Shown one piece after another: positions 1 to 8,547 of a stretch of 64,000 bases of DNA; within the stretch, counting starts at the first letter, position 1, and the number at the start of each line of letters is the position of its first letter. Both the position numbers and the translations under genes were made by a program. The DNA comes from Campylobacterota bacterium (GTDB lineage Bacteria > Campylobacterota > Campylobacteria > Campylobacterales > Sulfurimonadaceae). The notes under the pieces are model-generated. The model saw nothing but the letters and a program-made list of their open reading frames with translations. It did no database searches and was not told the DNA's origin. Location: assembly GCA_040752835.1 (NCBI GenBank), contig JBFMGG010000004.1, positions 95,032 to 159,031 of the forward strand, in the 5' to 3' direction.

Positions 1-120
1 CTTGTTGATCCGCAATCCCGAACTCAAACTCGCCAAGCTCTTATCCAACCCGGCGTTTGTCTTCTGTGCAAACATGTGTGCGTTCATCGCACCGATATTC
101 GTGTTAATTCTGAAACCCAT
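1..120 (-). CDS. Flagellin, N-terminal 40 residues (3' end outside window)
   Basis: The reverse strand from position 120 reads [15 protein letters not shown] and continues to [13 protein letters not shown], the conserved D0/D1 start of epsilonproteobacterial flagellins. Flagellin is the exported subunit of the flagellar filament. An AAGGA ribosome binding site lies just upstream of the ATG, and a sigma-28-like promoter about 70 bases further back supports late flagellar expression. Only the first 40 codons are in the window, so FlaA/FlaB identity cannot be settled. The gene is divergent from topA. Confidence 0.88.
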   Translation of the reverse strand, partial: MGFRINTNIGAMNAHMFAQKTNAGLDKSLASLSSGLRINK

Positions 121-189
121 GATAAATCCTTTTATCGCAAGAGCTTTATGCTCTCTCTTGTTTTATCAGCGTCCTTGCTGTTATGAACT

Positions 190-217
190 ATATCGGGTAT
201 CCGCAAAAAAAACTTTA
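190..217 (-). promoter_or_regulatory. Sigma-28 (FliA) type promoter for the flagellin gene
   Basis: On the minus strand TAAAGTTT (214-217 is the TAAA core) is followed after a short T-rich spacer by CCCGATAT (190-197). This matches the FliA consensus TAAAGTTT...GCCGATAA and the Campylobacter variant ending CGATAT, with the spacer one base longer than the enteric norm. It lies about 70 bases upstream of the flagellin ATG. Confidence 0.7.
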
Positions 218-292
218 GCCGTTTTACAATTTTTTTTGTTACACTTTCGAAATCTATCGGCAACATTATCCATATTATATAGGATTGACTAT

Positions 293-2518
293 TTGAAACT
301 CATCATCGTCGAGTCTCCGGCCAAAGCCAAGACCATCAAAAACTTTCTCTCCAAAGACTACGAAGTCATCGCTTCCAAAGGGCACATCCGCGACCTGCCC
401 AAAAACCGTTTCGGGATCAAGATCGACAACGAAACCCTGATTCCCGAGTACCGGATCAGCGATGACAGTACCGCTACCGTCAAACAGATCCAGGAACTTG
501 CGAAAAAAAGCGATCAGATCTACATCGCGACCGATGAGGACCGCGAAGGAGAAGCAATCGGCTGGCACATCGCCCACGCCATCGATAAGGACCCCGCGGC
601 ACTCCCCCGGATCGTCTTTCACGAAATTACCAAAACCGCCATTACCCACGCGCTCGAAACCCCACGATCCATCGACATGGACCGGGTAAACGCCCAGCAG
701 GCACGCCGTCTCCTGGATCGTATCGTGGGATACAAACTCTCCCCGCTGCTGGCCAGCAAAATCCAAAAAGGACTTTCCGCCGGACGGGTACAGTCCTCGA
801 CGCTGAAAATCGTCGTCGACCGGGAGCGTGAGATCCGCGCTTTCGTCCCCGAAGAATACTGGAGCATCGACACCGTCTTCGCTCCCGATATCGAAGCGAC
901 CCTTACCCTCCTCCATGCGGAAAAAATCGACAAGCTCTCAATCAAATCGGGCGACGAAGCCAAACGGATTGTTGAAACGCTCAAAGCGCAAAGCTATGCG
1001 GTCGGAGAGATCGAAACCAAAGAGCGCAAAAGCTCCACCCCCCCGCCGTTCATGACCTCGACACTGCAGCAGGCCGCCAGCTCGCAGCTTGGCTTCTCCC
1101 CCAAGAAAACGATGATGATCGCGCAGGCGCTGTACGAAGGGGTCAAAACGCCCGACGGGACGAGCGGGGTCATTACCTACATGCGTACCGACTCGCTCAA
1201 CCTGGCCGGCGAAGCGGTCGAAGCGGCGCGTGAAGTGATCGGCGAACGCTACGGCAAAGCCTATCTTCCCGAAAAACCCAAAGTCTACGTCAAAAAGGCC
1301 AAAGGGGCCCAGGAGGCCCACGAAGCGATCCGTCCGACGATGCTCTCGTTCACGCCCGAAATTGCGGCCGGTTACCTCAAACCCGACGAAATCAAACTCT
1401 ACCGCCTGATCTATAACCGCTTTTTAGCGTGTCAGATGAACGATGCCCGCTTCGAACAGCAAAGCATCGCGTTCGTATCCGAAGCGGCCGAATTCCGTGC
1501 GACGGGGCGAAAACTTCTCTTCGACGGATTTTACCGCGTCACCGGAAGCGACGATAAAGACAAGCTTCTCCCGACGCTGCGGACGGGGGAATCGATTTCG
1601 ATCCAGAGCATCACTACCGAGCAGCATTTCACCGAGCCGCCCTCACGCTACTCGGAAGCAAGCCTGATCAAAAAGCTCGAAACCGAAGGGATCGGACGCC
1701 CTTCGACGTACGCCCCGACCATTTCGACACTGCAGGCGCGCGATTACATCACGATCGAAAAACGCTCGATCATTCCGACCGAAATCGCTTTTACCGTCAC
1801 CGAACTGCTGGAAAAACACTTCAACGAAATCGTCGACGCGGGATTCACCGCCCAGATGGAAGAGACCCTCGATGAGATCAGCGAAGCGGGGAAATCGTGG
1901 CACGCTATCCTCCTCGATTTTTATTACCCTTTCATCGAGAAAATCGAAGCGGGAAAAACGTCCATCGCCAGCCTGAAAATGGCCAAGCCGCTCGGACGGA
2001 ACTGCCCGCAGTGCGGCAGCGAACTGCTCCTGCGTTCGGGACGCTACGGCGAATTCATCGCCTGCAGCGGCTTCCCGAAATGCAAATACACCGAACAGAC
2101 CGAAGAGAACAAAAAAGAGGATTCGGGTGCCCCTGCGGACGAAACGAGCGAAGAGACGTGCGAAAAATGCGGTGCGCCGATGGTGATCAAAAACGGTCGC
2201 AACGGGAAGTTCCTGGCGTGCAGCGCCTATCCCAAATGCAAAAACACGAAAACGCTCGCGGAGCAGAAAGTCTCCGCGATCCCCTGCCCCGACTGCGGCG
2301 GGAAACTGATCTGGCGCCAGTCGCGCCGGGGGGCGTTCTGGGGATGCGAACATTATCCCAAATGCAAATTCATCTCGAAATTCGAACCGAGCGACAAAAA
2401 ATGCGAGCTCGAAGGGTGCGACGGAGCACTGGCACGCCGTACCTACCGGAACAAAGAGGTGTACGAGTGCACCAAATGCAAAAACCGCACACCGGTGGAA
2501 GAAGAGAACGGGGAATGA
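293..2518 (+). CDS. topA: DNA topoisomerase I
   Basis: Type IA topoisomerase that relaxes negative supercoils by single-strand passage. The 741-residue protein starts at a TTG (293) because the Toprim motif LIIVESPAKAKTIK begins immediately there and AGGA lies 8 bases upstream; the open frame further upstream runs through the flagellin promoter. Visible motifs are the Toprim acidic patch DEDREGEAIGWH, the active-site tyrosine in GVITYMRTDS (near residue 295), and four C-terminal CxxC zinc ribbons, the last reading CELEGC...CTKC. Length is normal for the family. The stop overlaps the next ATG (ATGA), so it is translationally coupled to the phosphoesterase. Confidence 0.97.
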   Translation: MKLIIVESPAKAKTIKNFLSKDYEVIASKGHIRDLPKNRFGIKIDNETLIPEYRISDDSTATVKQIQELAKKSDQIYIATDEDREGEAIGWHIAHAIDKDPAALPRIVFHEITKTAITHALETPRSIDMDRVNAQQARRLLDRIVGYKLSPLLASKIQKGLSAGRVQSSTLKIVVDREREIRAFVPEEYWSIDTVFAPDIEATLTLLHAEKIDKLSIKSGDEAKRIVETLKAQSYAVGEIETKERKSSTPPPFMTSTLQQAASSQLGFSPKKTMMIAQALYEGVKTPDGTSGVITYMRTDSLNLAGEAVEAAREVIGERYGKAYLPEKPKVYVKKAKGAQEAHEAIRPTMLSFTPEIAAGYLKPDEIKLYRLIYNRFLACQMNDARFEQQSIAFVSEAAEFRATGRKLLFDGFYRVTGSDDKDKLLPTLRTGESISIQSITTEQHFTEPPSRYSEASLIKKLETEGIGRPSTYAPTISTLQARDYITIEKRSIIPTEIAFTVTELLEKHFNEIVDAGFTAQMEETLDEISEAGKSWHAILLDFYYPFIEKIEAGKTSIASLKMAKPLGRNCPQCGSELLLRSGRYGEFIACSGFPKCKYTEQTEENKKEDSGAPADETSEETCEKCGAPMVIKNGRNGKFLACSAYPKCKNTKTLAEQKVSAIPCPDCGGKLIWRQSRRGAFWGCEHYPKCKFISKFEPSDKKCELEGCDGALARRTYRNKEVYECTKCKNRTPVEEENGE

Positions 2519-3030
2519 AAATCGGCCTTTTGTCCGATACCCACAGTAAAAAAGGACGCTCGCAACGCCTGATCGACCATCTCGTTTCACAGGGAGCGGA
2601 GTTTTTGGTCCATGCCGGGGACATCGTCAAACCCGAAATCCTCGAGCAGCTAAAAGCCAGCGGCTTGCGCTACGTCGCGGTTTACGGGAACAATGACGCC
2701 AGACTCGTCGAATACCATGACCGATACAACCTCGTGCAAGAGCCCCATTATTTCAAACTCGGCGGTGCCGCGTTCAAACTGATGCACCTGCCGTTTTACA
2801 TGACTGCGGACGCGGAAATCGTCGTTTTCGGCCATACCCACGTCTTCGAATGCGATTTCAAAAACCGCACCCTATACCTCAATCCCGGAGAGTGCTGTGC
2901 CCGGGACAAACCGTTTTCGAGCGGGGCGATGCTGGAAATCACCCAGGAATTGTTCAAAGTCACCCATTATTCGCGCGCCGTCGGGAGCGATACCTTTGAA
3001 GAACGCCATTACACTTTTGAAAGATCGTAA
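2515..3030 (+). CDS. YfcE/MJ0936-family metallophosphoesterase
   Basis: A 171-residue calcineurin-like phosphoesterase. The dinuclear metal ligands are all visible: SDTH at 7-10, HAGD near 33-36, GNND near 58-61 and a late GHTH. YfcE-type enzymes hydrolyse phosphodiesters in the cytoplasm; the natural substrate is not evident. The ATG overlaps the topA stop, and bioB follows 3 bases after its stop, so the three are probably one transcript. Confidence 0.88.
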   Translation: MKIGLLSDTHSKKGRSQRLIDHLVSQGAEFLVHAGDIVKPEILEQLKASGLRYVAVYGNNDARLVEYHDRYNLVQEPHYFKLGGAAFKLMHLPFYMTADAEIVVFGHTHVFECDFKNRTLYLNPGECCARDKPFSSGAMLEITQELFKVTHYSRAVGSDTFEERHYTFERS

Positions 3031-3033
3031 ACC

Positions 3034-3882
3034 ATGAAAAAAATATTTCTCTGTTCCATCTGCAACATCAACAGTGGTACCTGCAATGAAGACTGCAAGT
3101 TTTGCAGCCAAAGCATCAAGTACAAAGCCGATATCGAACGTTACAAACAAAAACCGCTTCCCCGGATTCTCGACGAAGCACGACGCCTCGAAGCGCTCGG
3201 GGCGCTCGGATTCTGCCTCGTGACGGCCCAAAAAGGGCTGGATGACAAAACCCTCGAATTCGTCTGCAACGTCGCACACGCGGTAAAAAAAGAGGTTCCA
3301 AGACTCCGTCTGATCGCCTGTAACGGCACCGCGTCGGTAGATCAGCTGCGCGAACTCCAGCGCTCTGGGGTCGCGGCCTACAACCACAACCTGGAAACCA
3401 GCCGCGAATTCTATTCTCAAATCTGCACTACCCACCCGTGGGACGAACGGTACGAGACGTGCGAAAACGTCAATACCGTCGGACTCAAACTCATCAGCGG
3501 CGGAATTTTCGGAATGGGAGAGACCCACGATGACCGCATCAGCATGCTCCGTTCGCTCAAAGAGCTGAATCCCGTATCGGTCCCGCTGAACTTTTACCAT
3601 CACAATCCCGCCCTGCCGCTTAATCCCAGTCCGCTGAGCGTGGAGGAAGCCCTCTCCCTCATCACCCTCGCGCGGCAAACGCTCGATCGGGCCGACCGTA
3701 TCATGATCGCCGGCGGACGCGAAGTCACCTTCAAAGAACGGCAAAACGAAATCTTCGACGCCGGAGCCAACAGCATCGTCATCGGCGACTACCTCACAAC
3801 CGCCGGGCGCGATGCCCACCAGGATCTGCAAATGCTTCGCGGACTCGGTTTCGCGATTGCTACCTCACCCGAAGACAAATAG
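3034..3882 (+). CDS. bioB: Biotin synthase (short epsilonproteobacterial form)
   Basis: Radical-SAM enzyme that inserts sulfur into dethiobiotin. The N-terminus carries the CxxxCxxC cluster motif in GTCNEDCKFCSQS, and the body keeps YNHNLETS and the GGREVTF segment near the C-terminus. At 282 residues it is shorter than the enteric enzyme (about 345), as is usual in Campylobacterota. The start codon lies 3 bases after the phosphoesterase stop. A weak ribosome binding site fits coupled translation. Confidence 0.93.
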   Translation: MKKIFLCSICNINSGTCNEDCKFCSQSIKYKADIERYKQKPLPRILDEARRLEALGALGFCLVTAQKGLDDKTLEFVCNVAHAVKKEVPRLRLIACNGTASVDQLRELQRSGVAAYNHNLETSREFYSQICTTHPWDERYETCENVNTVGLKLISGGIFGMGETHDDRISMLRSLKELNPVSVPLNFYHHNPALPLNPSPLSVEEALSLITLARQTLDRADRIMIAGGREVTFKERQNEIFDAGANSIVIGDYLTTAGRDAHQDLQMLRGLGFAIATSPEDK

Positions 3883-3884
3883 GC

Positions 3885-3890
3885 TATAAT
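3885..3890 (+). promoter_or_regulatory. -10 element upstream of the AMMECR1-like gene
   Basis: TATAAT within GGCTATAATAGG lies 35 bases upstream of the GTG start at 3926, with no convincing -35 hexamer. That is typical of Campylobacterota housekeeping promoters. It lies directly after the bioB stop. Confidence 0.5.
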
Positions 3891-3925
3891 AGGATACCGC
3901 GATCCAGAAAGGGAGGAAGTATTCC

Positions 3926-4279
3926 GTGTCACAATCGGTACTGCTTACCATTGCCCGCCGCTCCATCGAAGAGGTTCTTCAAGCCGAAAACATCATCGAC
4001 CGGAACGAACTGTTGGAACAATATCCCGTTTTGACGCAGCCGATCGCGACGCAGGTCAATCTCTACCTCGGCGACGAGCTCAGGGGAAGCGCCAAAAGCG
4101 CCGTTCCCGAGCATTCGCTGCTCGAAGACATCATCCGCAACGCCAAAATCGCCGCCTTTCAGGATGAGAGCTTCGCCCCTCTCGTCACCTCCGAATACCT
4201 TCGCACATCGGTCGAACTGATCCTTTTCAGCCCCGAGGGGCCCCTCAGCCATAAAGACGCCCCGATCCTCTCGGAATAA
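3926..4279 (+). CDS. Short AMMECR1-like protein
   Basis: A 117-residue protein that starts at GTG behind a very strong GGGAGGAAG site. The sequence LLTIARRSIEEVL, then GDELRGSAKS, SLLEDIIRNAKIAAFQDESFAPL and SVELILFSP, follows the AMMECR1 domain order. The usual LRGCIG motif is LRGSAKS here, so the conserved cysteine is lost, and the domain is shorter than normal. AMMECR1 has no established biochemical role in bacteria, although many homologues neighbour radical-SAM genes, as bioB does here. The family call is by eye. Confidence 0.6.
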   Translation: MSQSVLLTIARRSIEEVLQAENIIDRNELLEQYPVLTQPIATQVNLYLGDELRGSAKSAVPEHSLLEDIIRNAKIAAFQDESFAPLVTSEYLRTSVELILFSPEGPLSHKDAPILSE

Positions 4280-4280
4280 T

Positions 4281-5228
4281 TCAGCGCGATTGGATGTAGC
4301 GGGCGATGGCGAAGCCGTGGTTCAACCCCAGCGCGATCGATCCCCCCGATTCCTGGGTAATGTCTCCGGCGACGAAAAGGCCCGGAACATTCGTCTCGTA
4401 GTTTTCATCATGGACCGGTTTTCCGTCCTCTTCGCGGATGCCGCTGCTTTGCAAAAAACCGCTCGGGGTCGTCCCCCCGATCGCATAGACGATCCGGTCG
4501 AACCGTTCCGACGAACCGTCGGAAAACAGGACGTTCACTTTTCCGCTTTCGTTTTCGACCCCCGTGATTTCGGTATTCAAAAGTGCCCGTACGGCCCGAT
4601 TGGCGATGGCCTGTGCGATATCGGCCTGGTTGGTGGGATTGGCACGCCGAAACGTCCCCCGCCGGTAACAGATCGCCACCTCGTTGTTGCCGCATAACTC
4701 TACCGCGTACTCGATCGCGGAATCGCCTCCGCCCACCACCATGATTTTTTCACCCGCACCACAGCCGTCGAGCGTATAATGGACCTGATCCTTGATGGAA
4801 GGGGGGATTTTGTAATCGGGCTTGTTCGGCTTACCCATCCGTCCGATGGTCACGACGACGTATCGGGCCCGGATCGAGTCTCCCGCCACCTGTACGTCGA
4901 ATGCATCGCCGTTTTTAACGATCTTCTGCACTTCGGTATGGGTCCGAAGCTCCAGGACTTCGTTGTCCAGCAGACGGTCGAAAAAATCGAGGGTCGACTC
5001 TTTGGTTCCGTCGACGAAATAGATGGTCCCGTCGAGCTCGACCTTCTGCCCCTTCCAGTCTTTGTCGACCCGCTTGCTGTCCTTGTAGAATTTACGGATG
5101 GTCGCATTGTGGTTTTCGTCTTTTTCCAGCAGCACGATATCGCGCATCCCCAGCACGTAACTTTCCACGGCCGTCGCTATGCCGGCCGGCCCGGCGCCGA
5201 TAATCGCCAATTGGTAGGTGTGTCCCAT
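4281..5228 (-). CDS. FAD/NAD(P)-dependent oxidoreductase, thioredoxin-reductase-like without CxxC (YpdA-like)
   Basis: A 315-residue two-dinucleotide-binding-domain flavoprotein. The N-terminal FAD motif is IIGAGPAGIATAVE, the central NAD(P) motif is VVGGGDSAIEYA, and the C-terminal FAD motif is PGLFVAGDIT. The redox CxxC of thioredoxin reductase is absent from the NAD(P) domain. This fits the YpdA-like group or ferredoxin/flavodoxin reductases; the electron acceptor cannot be deduced. It is convergent with the AMMECR1-like gene, with only 1 base between the stops. Confidence 0.8.
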   Translation of the reverse strand: MGHTYQLAIIGAGPAGIATAVESYVLGMRDIVLLEKDENHNATIRKFYKDSKRVDKDWKGQKVELDGTIYFVDGTKESTLDFFDRLLDNEVLELRTHTEVQKIVKNGDAFDVQVAGDSIRARYVVVTIGRMGKPNKPDYKIPPSIKDQVHYTLDGCGAGEKIMVVGGGDSAIEYAVELCGNNEVAICYRRGTFRRANPTNQADIAQAIANRAVRALLNTEITGVENESGKVNVLFSDGSSERFDRIVYAIGGTTPSGFLQSSGIREEDGKPVHDENYETNVPGLFVAGDITQESGGSIALGLNHGFAIARYIQSR

Positions 5229-5304
5229 CCCTTTTCCTCGTCGAATTGAATTTAATACTGTATCACAAAGAGGGATAAAATTTGATTTATGCTATGATGG
5301 GCGA

Positions 5305-5637
5305 ATGTACTATGTAATACAACGTCATCACGGAAATCCCAAAAAGCACTACATTGCTTACACGGTTCCCAAATACATCAGTTCCAATACAAGTCAGAAC
5401 GTCATCTTCGAATTCCGTCAGGACGGCGCCGTCAAACGCAAATGGGCCCCAAAAAGCGACATCGTCCTCCTCACCGACGATCGCGCCCTCTTCGAATCGA
5501 TCCTCACCAAACTCGAAAACCTCAAAAAAAATCACCTCGAACGGATCGACGAAGCCGAGATGCAGCTCAACCGCGAAATCTCCGAAATGCTCAGCGCCAT
5601 GCAGTTCGAATTCGACAATATTAAAGAAAGTAATTAA
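5305..5637 (+). CDS. Conserved hypothetical protein
   Basis: A 110-residue protein read from the ATG at 5305 (MYYVIQRHH). The longer open frame upstream overlaps the divergent oxidoreductase start and was not used. The N-terminal half is beta-like; the C-terminal half, from about residue 60, is a charged helix with coiled-coil spacing (LENLKKNHLERIDEAEMQL). There is no signal peptide or membrane segment. I do not recognise the family. The ribosome binding site is weak (GGGCGA). Confidence 0.6.
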   Translation: MYYVIQRHHGNPKKHYIAYTVPKYISSNTSQNVIFEFRQDGAVKRKWAPKSDIVLLTDDRALFESILTKLENLKKNHLERIDEAEMQLNREISEMLSAMQFEFDNIKESN

Positions 5638-5672
5638 CCTTTCGTTCACACCCTTCGATTAAAATTGTGTGT

Positions 5673-5678
5673 TATACT
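5673..5678 (+). promoter_or_regulatory. -10 element for the OmpA-family gene
   Basis: TATACT in an extended context (GTGTGTTATACT) lies about 30 bases upstream of the ATG at 5708, followed by a strong AAGGAG site at 5696-5701. Confidence 0.5.
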
Positions 5679-5707
5679 TTGTGAACTATGAATCGAAGGA
5701 GTTAATC

Positions 5708-6880
5708 ATGAAAAAAATCGCTTTGTCCGCTTTGGTAGCGGCGACGCTCGTTTCGGCGGCGGATTACAATTACGAAATCAGCCCGGTCGTCGGGTATCTG
5801 TGGAACAGTACCTCGGACGAAACCAACGCGGGAGCGATGGGAGGGGTCGACAACCGTGCCGTCTACGGCGTCGAGCTGCAGATGAACAACGCCTGCGAGC
5901 TGATCAAGCCCGAAATTTCAGTCCTTTACGGTCGCGACCGGGCAGCCGGTTATGCCGACAAAACAGGAGTGTTGACGACCATGCTCAACGGCGTCTACGA
6001 AGTCGGCGATTTTTCGGGGATCACCCCTTTCGCCAAAGCAGGGGTCGGGTATGAATGGTACACCAATACCCATCCCAACGATTACGACGGCTTTTTACTC
6101 GACGCCGGGGTGGGGATGAAAGCCGCCCTGACCGAGCAGCTCGCGTTGAAACTCGAGGGGCTGTATCTGTACAAAATGAACCGTAACGGCGTGGACGGCA
6201 GCAACGGCGAAGTCCACAACATCGCGGCGCTCGTCGGCCTGAGCTACAGTTTCGGCGAAAAAGCGGCCCCCGCCGTCGCGGCTCCGGTTGCCGCACAAGA
6301 GACCAAGCCCGAACCCAAACCCGAACCGAAACCTGAGCCCAAACCTCTCGTGGCCGCCCCGCTTGACAGCGACAAAGACGGGGTTTTCGACTCCAAAGAC
6401 CAGTGTCCCAACTCTCCGGCAGGGTTTGCGGTCGATGCCAAAGGGTGCAATCTCGACAGCGACAAAGACGGCGTGCTCGATCCTGCCGACAAATGCCCCG
6501 ATACTCCGGCCGGCTTTAAAGTCGATGCCGACGGATGCCCGCTCAAAGCGACCCTTCACCTCAATTTCGCATTCGATTCAAACAAAGTCGTCGATGCCGA
6601 CAGCACGGCGAAAGTCGATAATTTCGCGGCGTTCATGAAAGAAAGCCCGGCGTACAAAGCTTCGATCGTGGGTCACACCGATTCCATCGGAAAAGAAGCG
6701 TACAATCAAAAACTTTCCGAAAAACGGGCTGAAATCGTCAAATCGATGCTCGTTGAACGCGGCGTAGAAGCAGACCGCCTCTCCACCGGCGGAAAAGGCG
6801 AATCAACACCGATCGCCAGCAACAAAACCAAAGAGGGACGTGCGGAAAACCGCCGCATCGAAGTCGAACTTTCACACTAA
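5708..6880 (+). CDS. OmpA-family outer membrane protein with TSP3-type calcium repeats
   Basis: A 390-residue envelope protein anchoring the outer membrane to peptidoglycan. The start at 5708 has an AAGGAG site and a clear signal peptide (MKKIALSALVAATLVSA). Residues of about 20-190 form a beta-barrel region, followed by a KPEP-repeat linker. Two thrombospondin type-3-like repeats (DSDKDGVFDSKDQCPN and DSDKDGVLDPADKCPD) precede the C-terminal OmpA domain. Its peptidoglycan-binding core includes GHTDSIG and ENRRIEVEL. This is the OprF/OmpA domain order. The gene is alone and ends in a strong terminator. Confidence 0.92.
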   Translation: MKKIALSALVAATLVSAADYNYEISPVVGYLWNSTSDETNAGAMGGVDNRAVYGVELQMNNACELIKPEISVLYGRDRAAGYADKTGVLTTMLNGVYEVGDFSGITPFAKAGVGYEWYTNTHPNDYDGFLLDAGVGMKAALTEQLALKLEGLYLYKMNRNGVDGSNGEVHNIAALVGLSYSFGEKAAPAVAAPVAAQETKPEPKPEPKPEPKPLVAAPLDSDKDGVFDSKDQCPNSPAGFAVDAKGCNLDSDKDGVLDPADKCPDTPAGFKVDADGCPLKATLHLNFAFDSNKVVDADSTAKVDNFAAFMKESPAYKASIVGHTDSIGKEAYNQKLSEKRAEIVKSMLVERGVEADRLSTGGKGESTPIASNKTKEGRAENRRIEVELSH

Positions 6881-6887
6881 AATGACG

Positions 6888-6916
6888 GGGCGGGAATCCC
6901 TTCCCGCCCTTTTTTT
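6888..6916 (+). terminator. Rho-independent terminator after the OmpA-family gene
   Basis: A perfect 9-bp stem, GGGCGGGAA (6888-6896) and TTCCCGCCC (6901-6909), with a TCCC loop is followed by seven T residues. It lies between two convergent genes and could also serve msrA. Confidence 0.92.
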
Positions 6917-6924
6917 CTCGCTGG

Positions 6925-7449
6925 CTACCGCTTAACTTTTCCGCCGTATTTCTTCATAAATTTCTCTATTTTCGGAGCTATCACCGCATAGCAGTACCCT
7001 TGCGTCGGATGTTCGTCGTAATAATTCTGATGATACGGTTCCGCCGGATAAAATTCGGCGAGAGGGGAGACTTCGGTGACGATCGGAGCGTTCCAGTCGT
7101 TTTGGGCCTTTCGAATCGACTCGATGGCCTTCTGACGCTGCTGTTCGTTGTAATAGTAGATGACGGAGCGGTATTGCGTCCCTTTATCGGCCCCTTGTGC
7201 GTTGAGTGTGGTGGGATCGTGAATCACCCAGAAAATCTCGAGTATCTCTTCGTAGGTGATGACCGCCGGATCGAACGTCACTTCGACTACCTCGGCATGC
7301 CCCGTCGCACCCGTACAGACCTGCTCGTAGCTGGGATTTTTCCGCATCCCGCCGCTGTACCCGCTGACTGCGGCACTTACGCCCCGTACACGGCGGTAAA
7401 CCGCTTCGATGCACCAGAAGCACCCTCCGCCCAATAACGCTTTTTCCAT
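6925..7449 (-). CDS. msrA: Peptide methionine-(S)-S-oxide reductase
   Basis: Repairs methionine-S-sulfoxide in proteins. The 174-residue protein has the catalytic GCFWC motif at residues 8-12, plus GYSGG and GTQYRS, all MsrA signatures. It has the usual single-domain length and no fused MsrB. A GGAAAC-like site precedes the ATG. It is monocistronic and faces the OmpA-family terminator. Confidence 0.95.
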   Translation of the reverse strand: MEKALLGGGCFWCIEAVYRRVRGVSAAVSGYSGGMRKNPSYEQVCTGATGHAEVVEVTFDPAVITYEEILEIFWVIHDPTTLNAQGADKGTQYRSVIYYYNEQQRQKAIESIRKAQNDWNAPIVTEVSPLAEFYPAEPYHQNYYDEHPTQGYCYAVIAPKIEKFMKKYGGKVKR

Positions 7450-7669
7450 AACCTGTTTCCTTTTTGGTACGATTATGCGTTATTCGTTCTGTCGGACGCG
7501 TAAAAAAAATATTTTGCTTCAAAAGATTAAGATGCCCATTTTTTAATCAACTATTTGAATATTTTATACATCCCTTCGTTTACAATGTCATTGTTTCGTC
7601 AAAACCGTTATCGTCCGGTAATCTTTTATCGGTACGATACCGTTAATCTGATACGAAAGGAGTACAACC

Positions 7670-7750
7670 ATGGAAAAGATGACGCCGTTTGACAAGATGC
7701 TGCTCAAAAAACTTCGCCGTTCCAAACGTTCGAGCTGGATGGTCGATTAA
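7670..7750 (+). CDS. Small basic protein, 26 residues
   Basis: ATG at 7670 has a near-ideal AAAGGAG site (7656-7662, spacing 7) and opens a 26-codon frame ending TAA at 7750. The peptide starts MEKMTPFDKMLL, has a very basic centre (KKLRRSKRSS) and ends WMVD. It is an amphipathic, arginine/lysine-rich helix candidate with no signal peptide. It stands alone in the gap between msrA and the two-component genes, with a small hairpin (CGGTA-CGA-TACCG, 7630-7642) upstream. I do not recognise it. The quality of the ribosome binding site is the main argument for translation. Confidence 0.5.
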   Translation: MEKMTPFDKMLLKKLRRSKRSSWMVD

Positions 7751-7878
7751 CGTTTTTCTTTGCTCGCAAGAGCAACCGTTTCCTCATTTCTTCTTTTTTT
7801 CCGTTTACCGTCCGTACTTGTTTATTAACATCCCTGCGTCATAATGACATACCCATTCCACCATTGCGAGAAAAATCG

Positions 7879-8544
7879 ATGCTGTTTGCCCTGATGATCG
7901 AAGACGATCCCGACATTACGACGCTGCTGGTCAATTTTCTCAAAAGCTACGGCATCGCCCTCACGGCCCTGCCCAACCCCGCCGAAGGGCTGGAACTCCT
8001 ATCCCGCGAACGATTCGACTTTATCATCCTCGATCTCACGCTTCCCCAGATGGACGGACTGGAAGTGTGCCGGGCGATCCGAACGCTCACCGACGTGCCG
8101 ATCATCATCTCCAGTGCCCGCAGCGACATCCGCGACAAAGTCGTAGCCCTGGGCTATGGCGCCGACGACTACCTCCCCAAACCCTACGAGCCGCGCGAAC
8201 TCATCGCCCGGATCAAGAGCATATTGCGGCGCTACCGCCCCGAACGGGCGAACACAACCAAGCGCTTCTCCCTGAACCGGGACGAACAGTCGATCCTTTT
8301 TAACGGCGCACCCCTTTCCCTCACCCGTGCCGAGTACGAGATCCTCGCTCTTTTCATCGATCATCCCAACCAGACCCTCAGCCGCGATTTTCTTTCGGGG
8401 CATTCCGCATCGATTTCGCAGGAGAGCTCCGTACGGACGGTGGACGTCATCATCAGCCGTCTCCGGCAGAAAATCGAACACGATCCCAGAACGCCGCGAC
8501 ACATCCATTCGGTACGCGGAAGCGGATACCGTTTTTCGGGTTGA
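7879..8544 (+). CDS. OmpR-family response regulator, ArsR(HP0166)-like
   Basis: A 221-residue regulator with an N-terminal receiver domain. It has acidic residues IEDD near the start, the phosphoacceptor Asp in DLTLPQMDG (about residue 52), and the conserved Lys in LPKPYEP. The C-terminal winged helix (VRTVDVIISRLRQKI, RGSGYRF) is OmpR type. The receiver resembles Helicobacter ArsR, which handles acid response, but the signal here is unknown. The ATG at 7879 is preferred to an in-frame TTG 15 bases upstream. The kinase begins 3 bases after the stop. Confidence 0.88.
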   Translation: MLFALMIEDDPDITTLLVNFLKSYGIALTALPNPAEGLELLSRERFDFIILDLTLPQMDGLEVCRAIRTLTDVPIIISSARSDIRDKVVALGYGADDYLPKPYEPRELIARIKSILRRYRPERANTTKRFSLNRDEQSILFNGAPLSLTRAEYEILALFIDHPNQTLSRDFLSGHSASISQESSVRTVDVIISRLRQKIEHDPRTPRHIHSVRGSGYRFSG

Positions 8545-8547
8545 ACG

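Noticed and set aside
2-292. N-terminal extension of topA to position 2.
   Set aside because: It covers the divergent flagellin start and its promoter; the Toprim domain begins right after the TTG at 293, which has an AGGA site.
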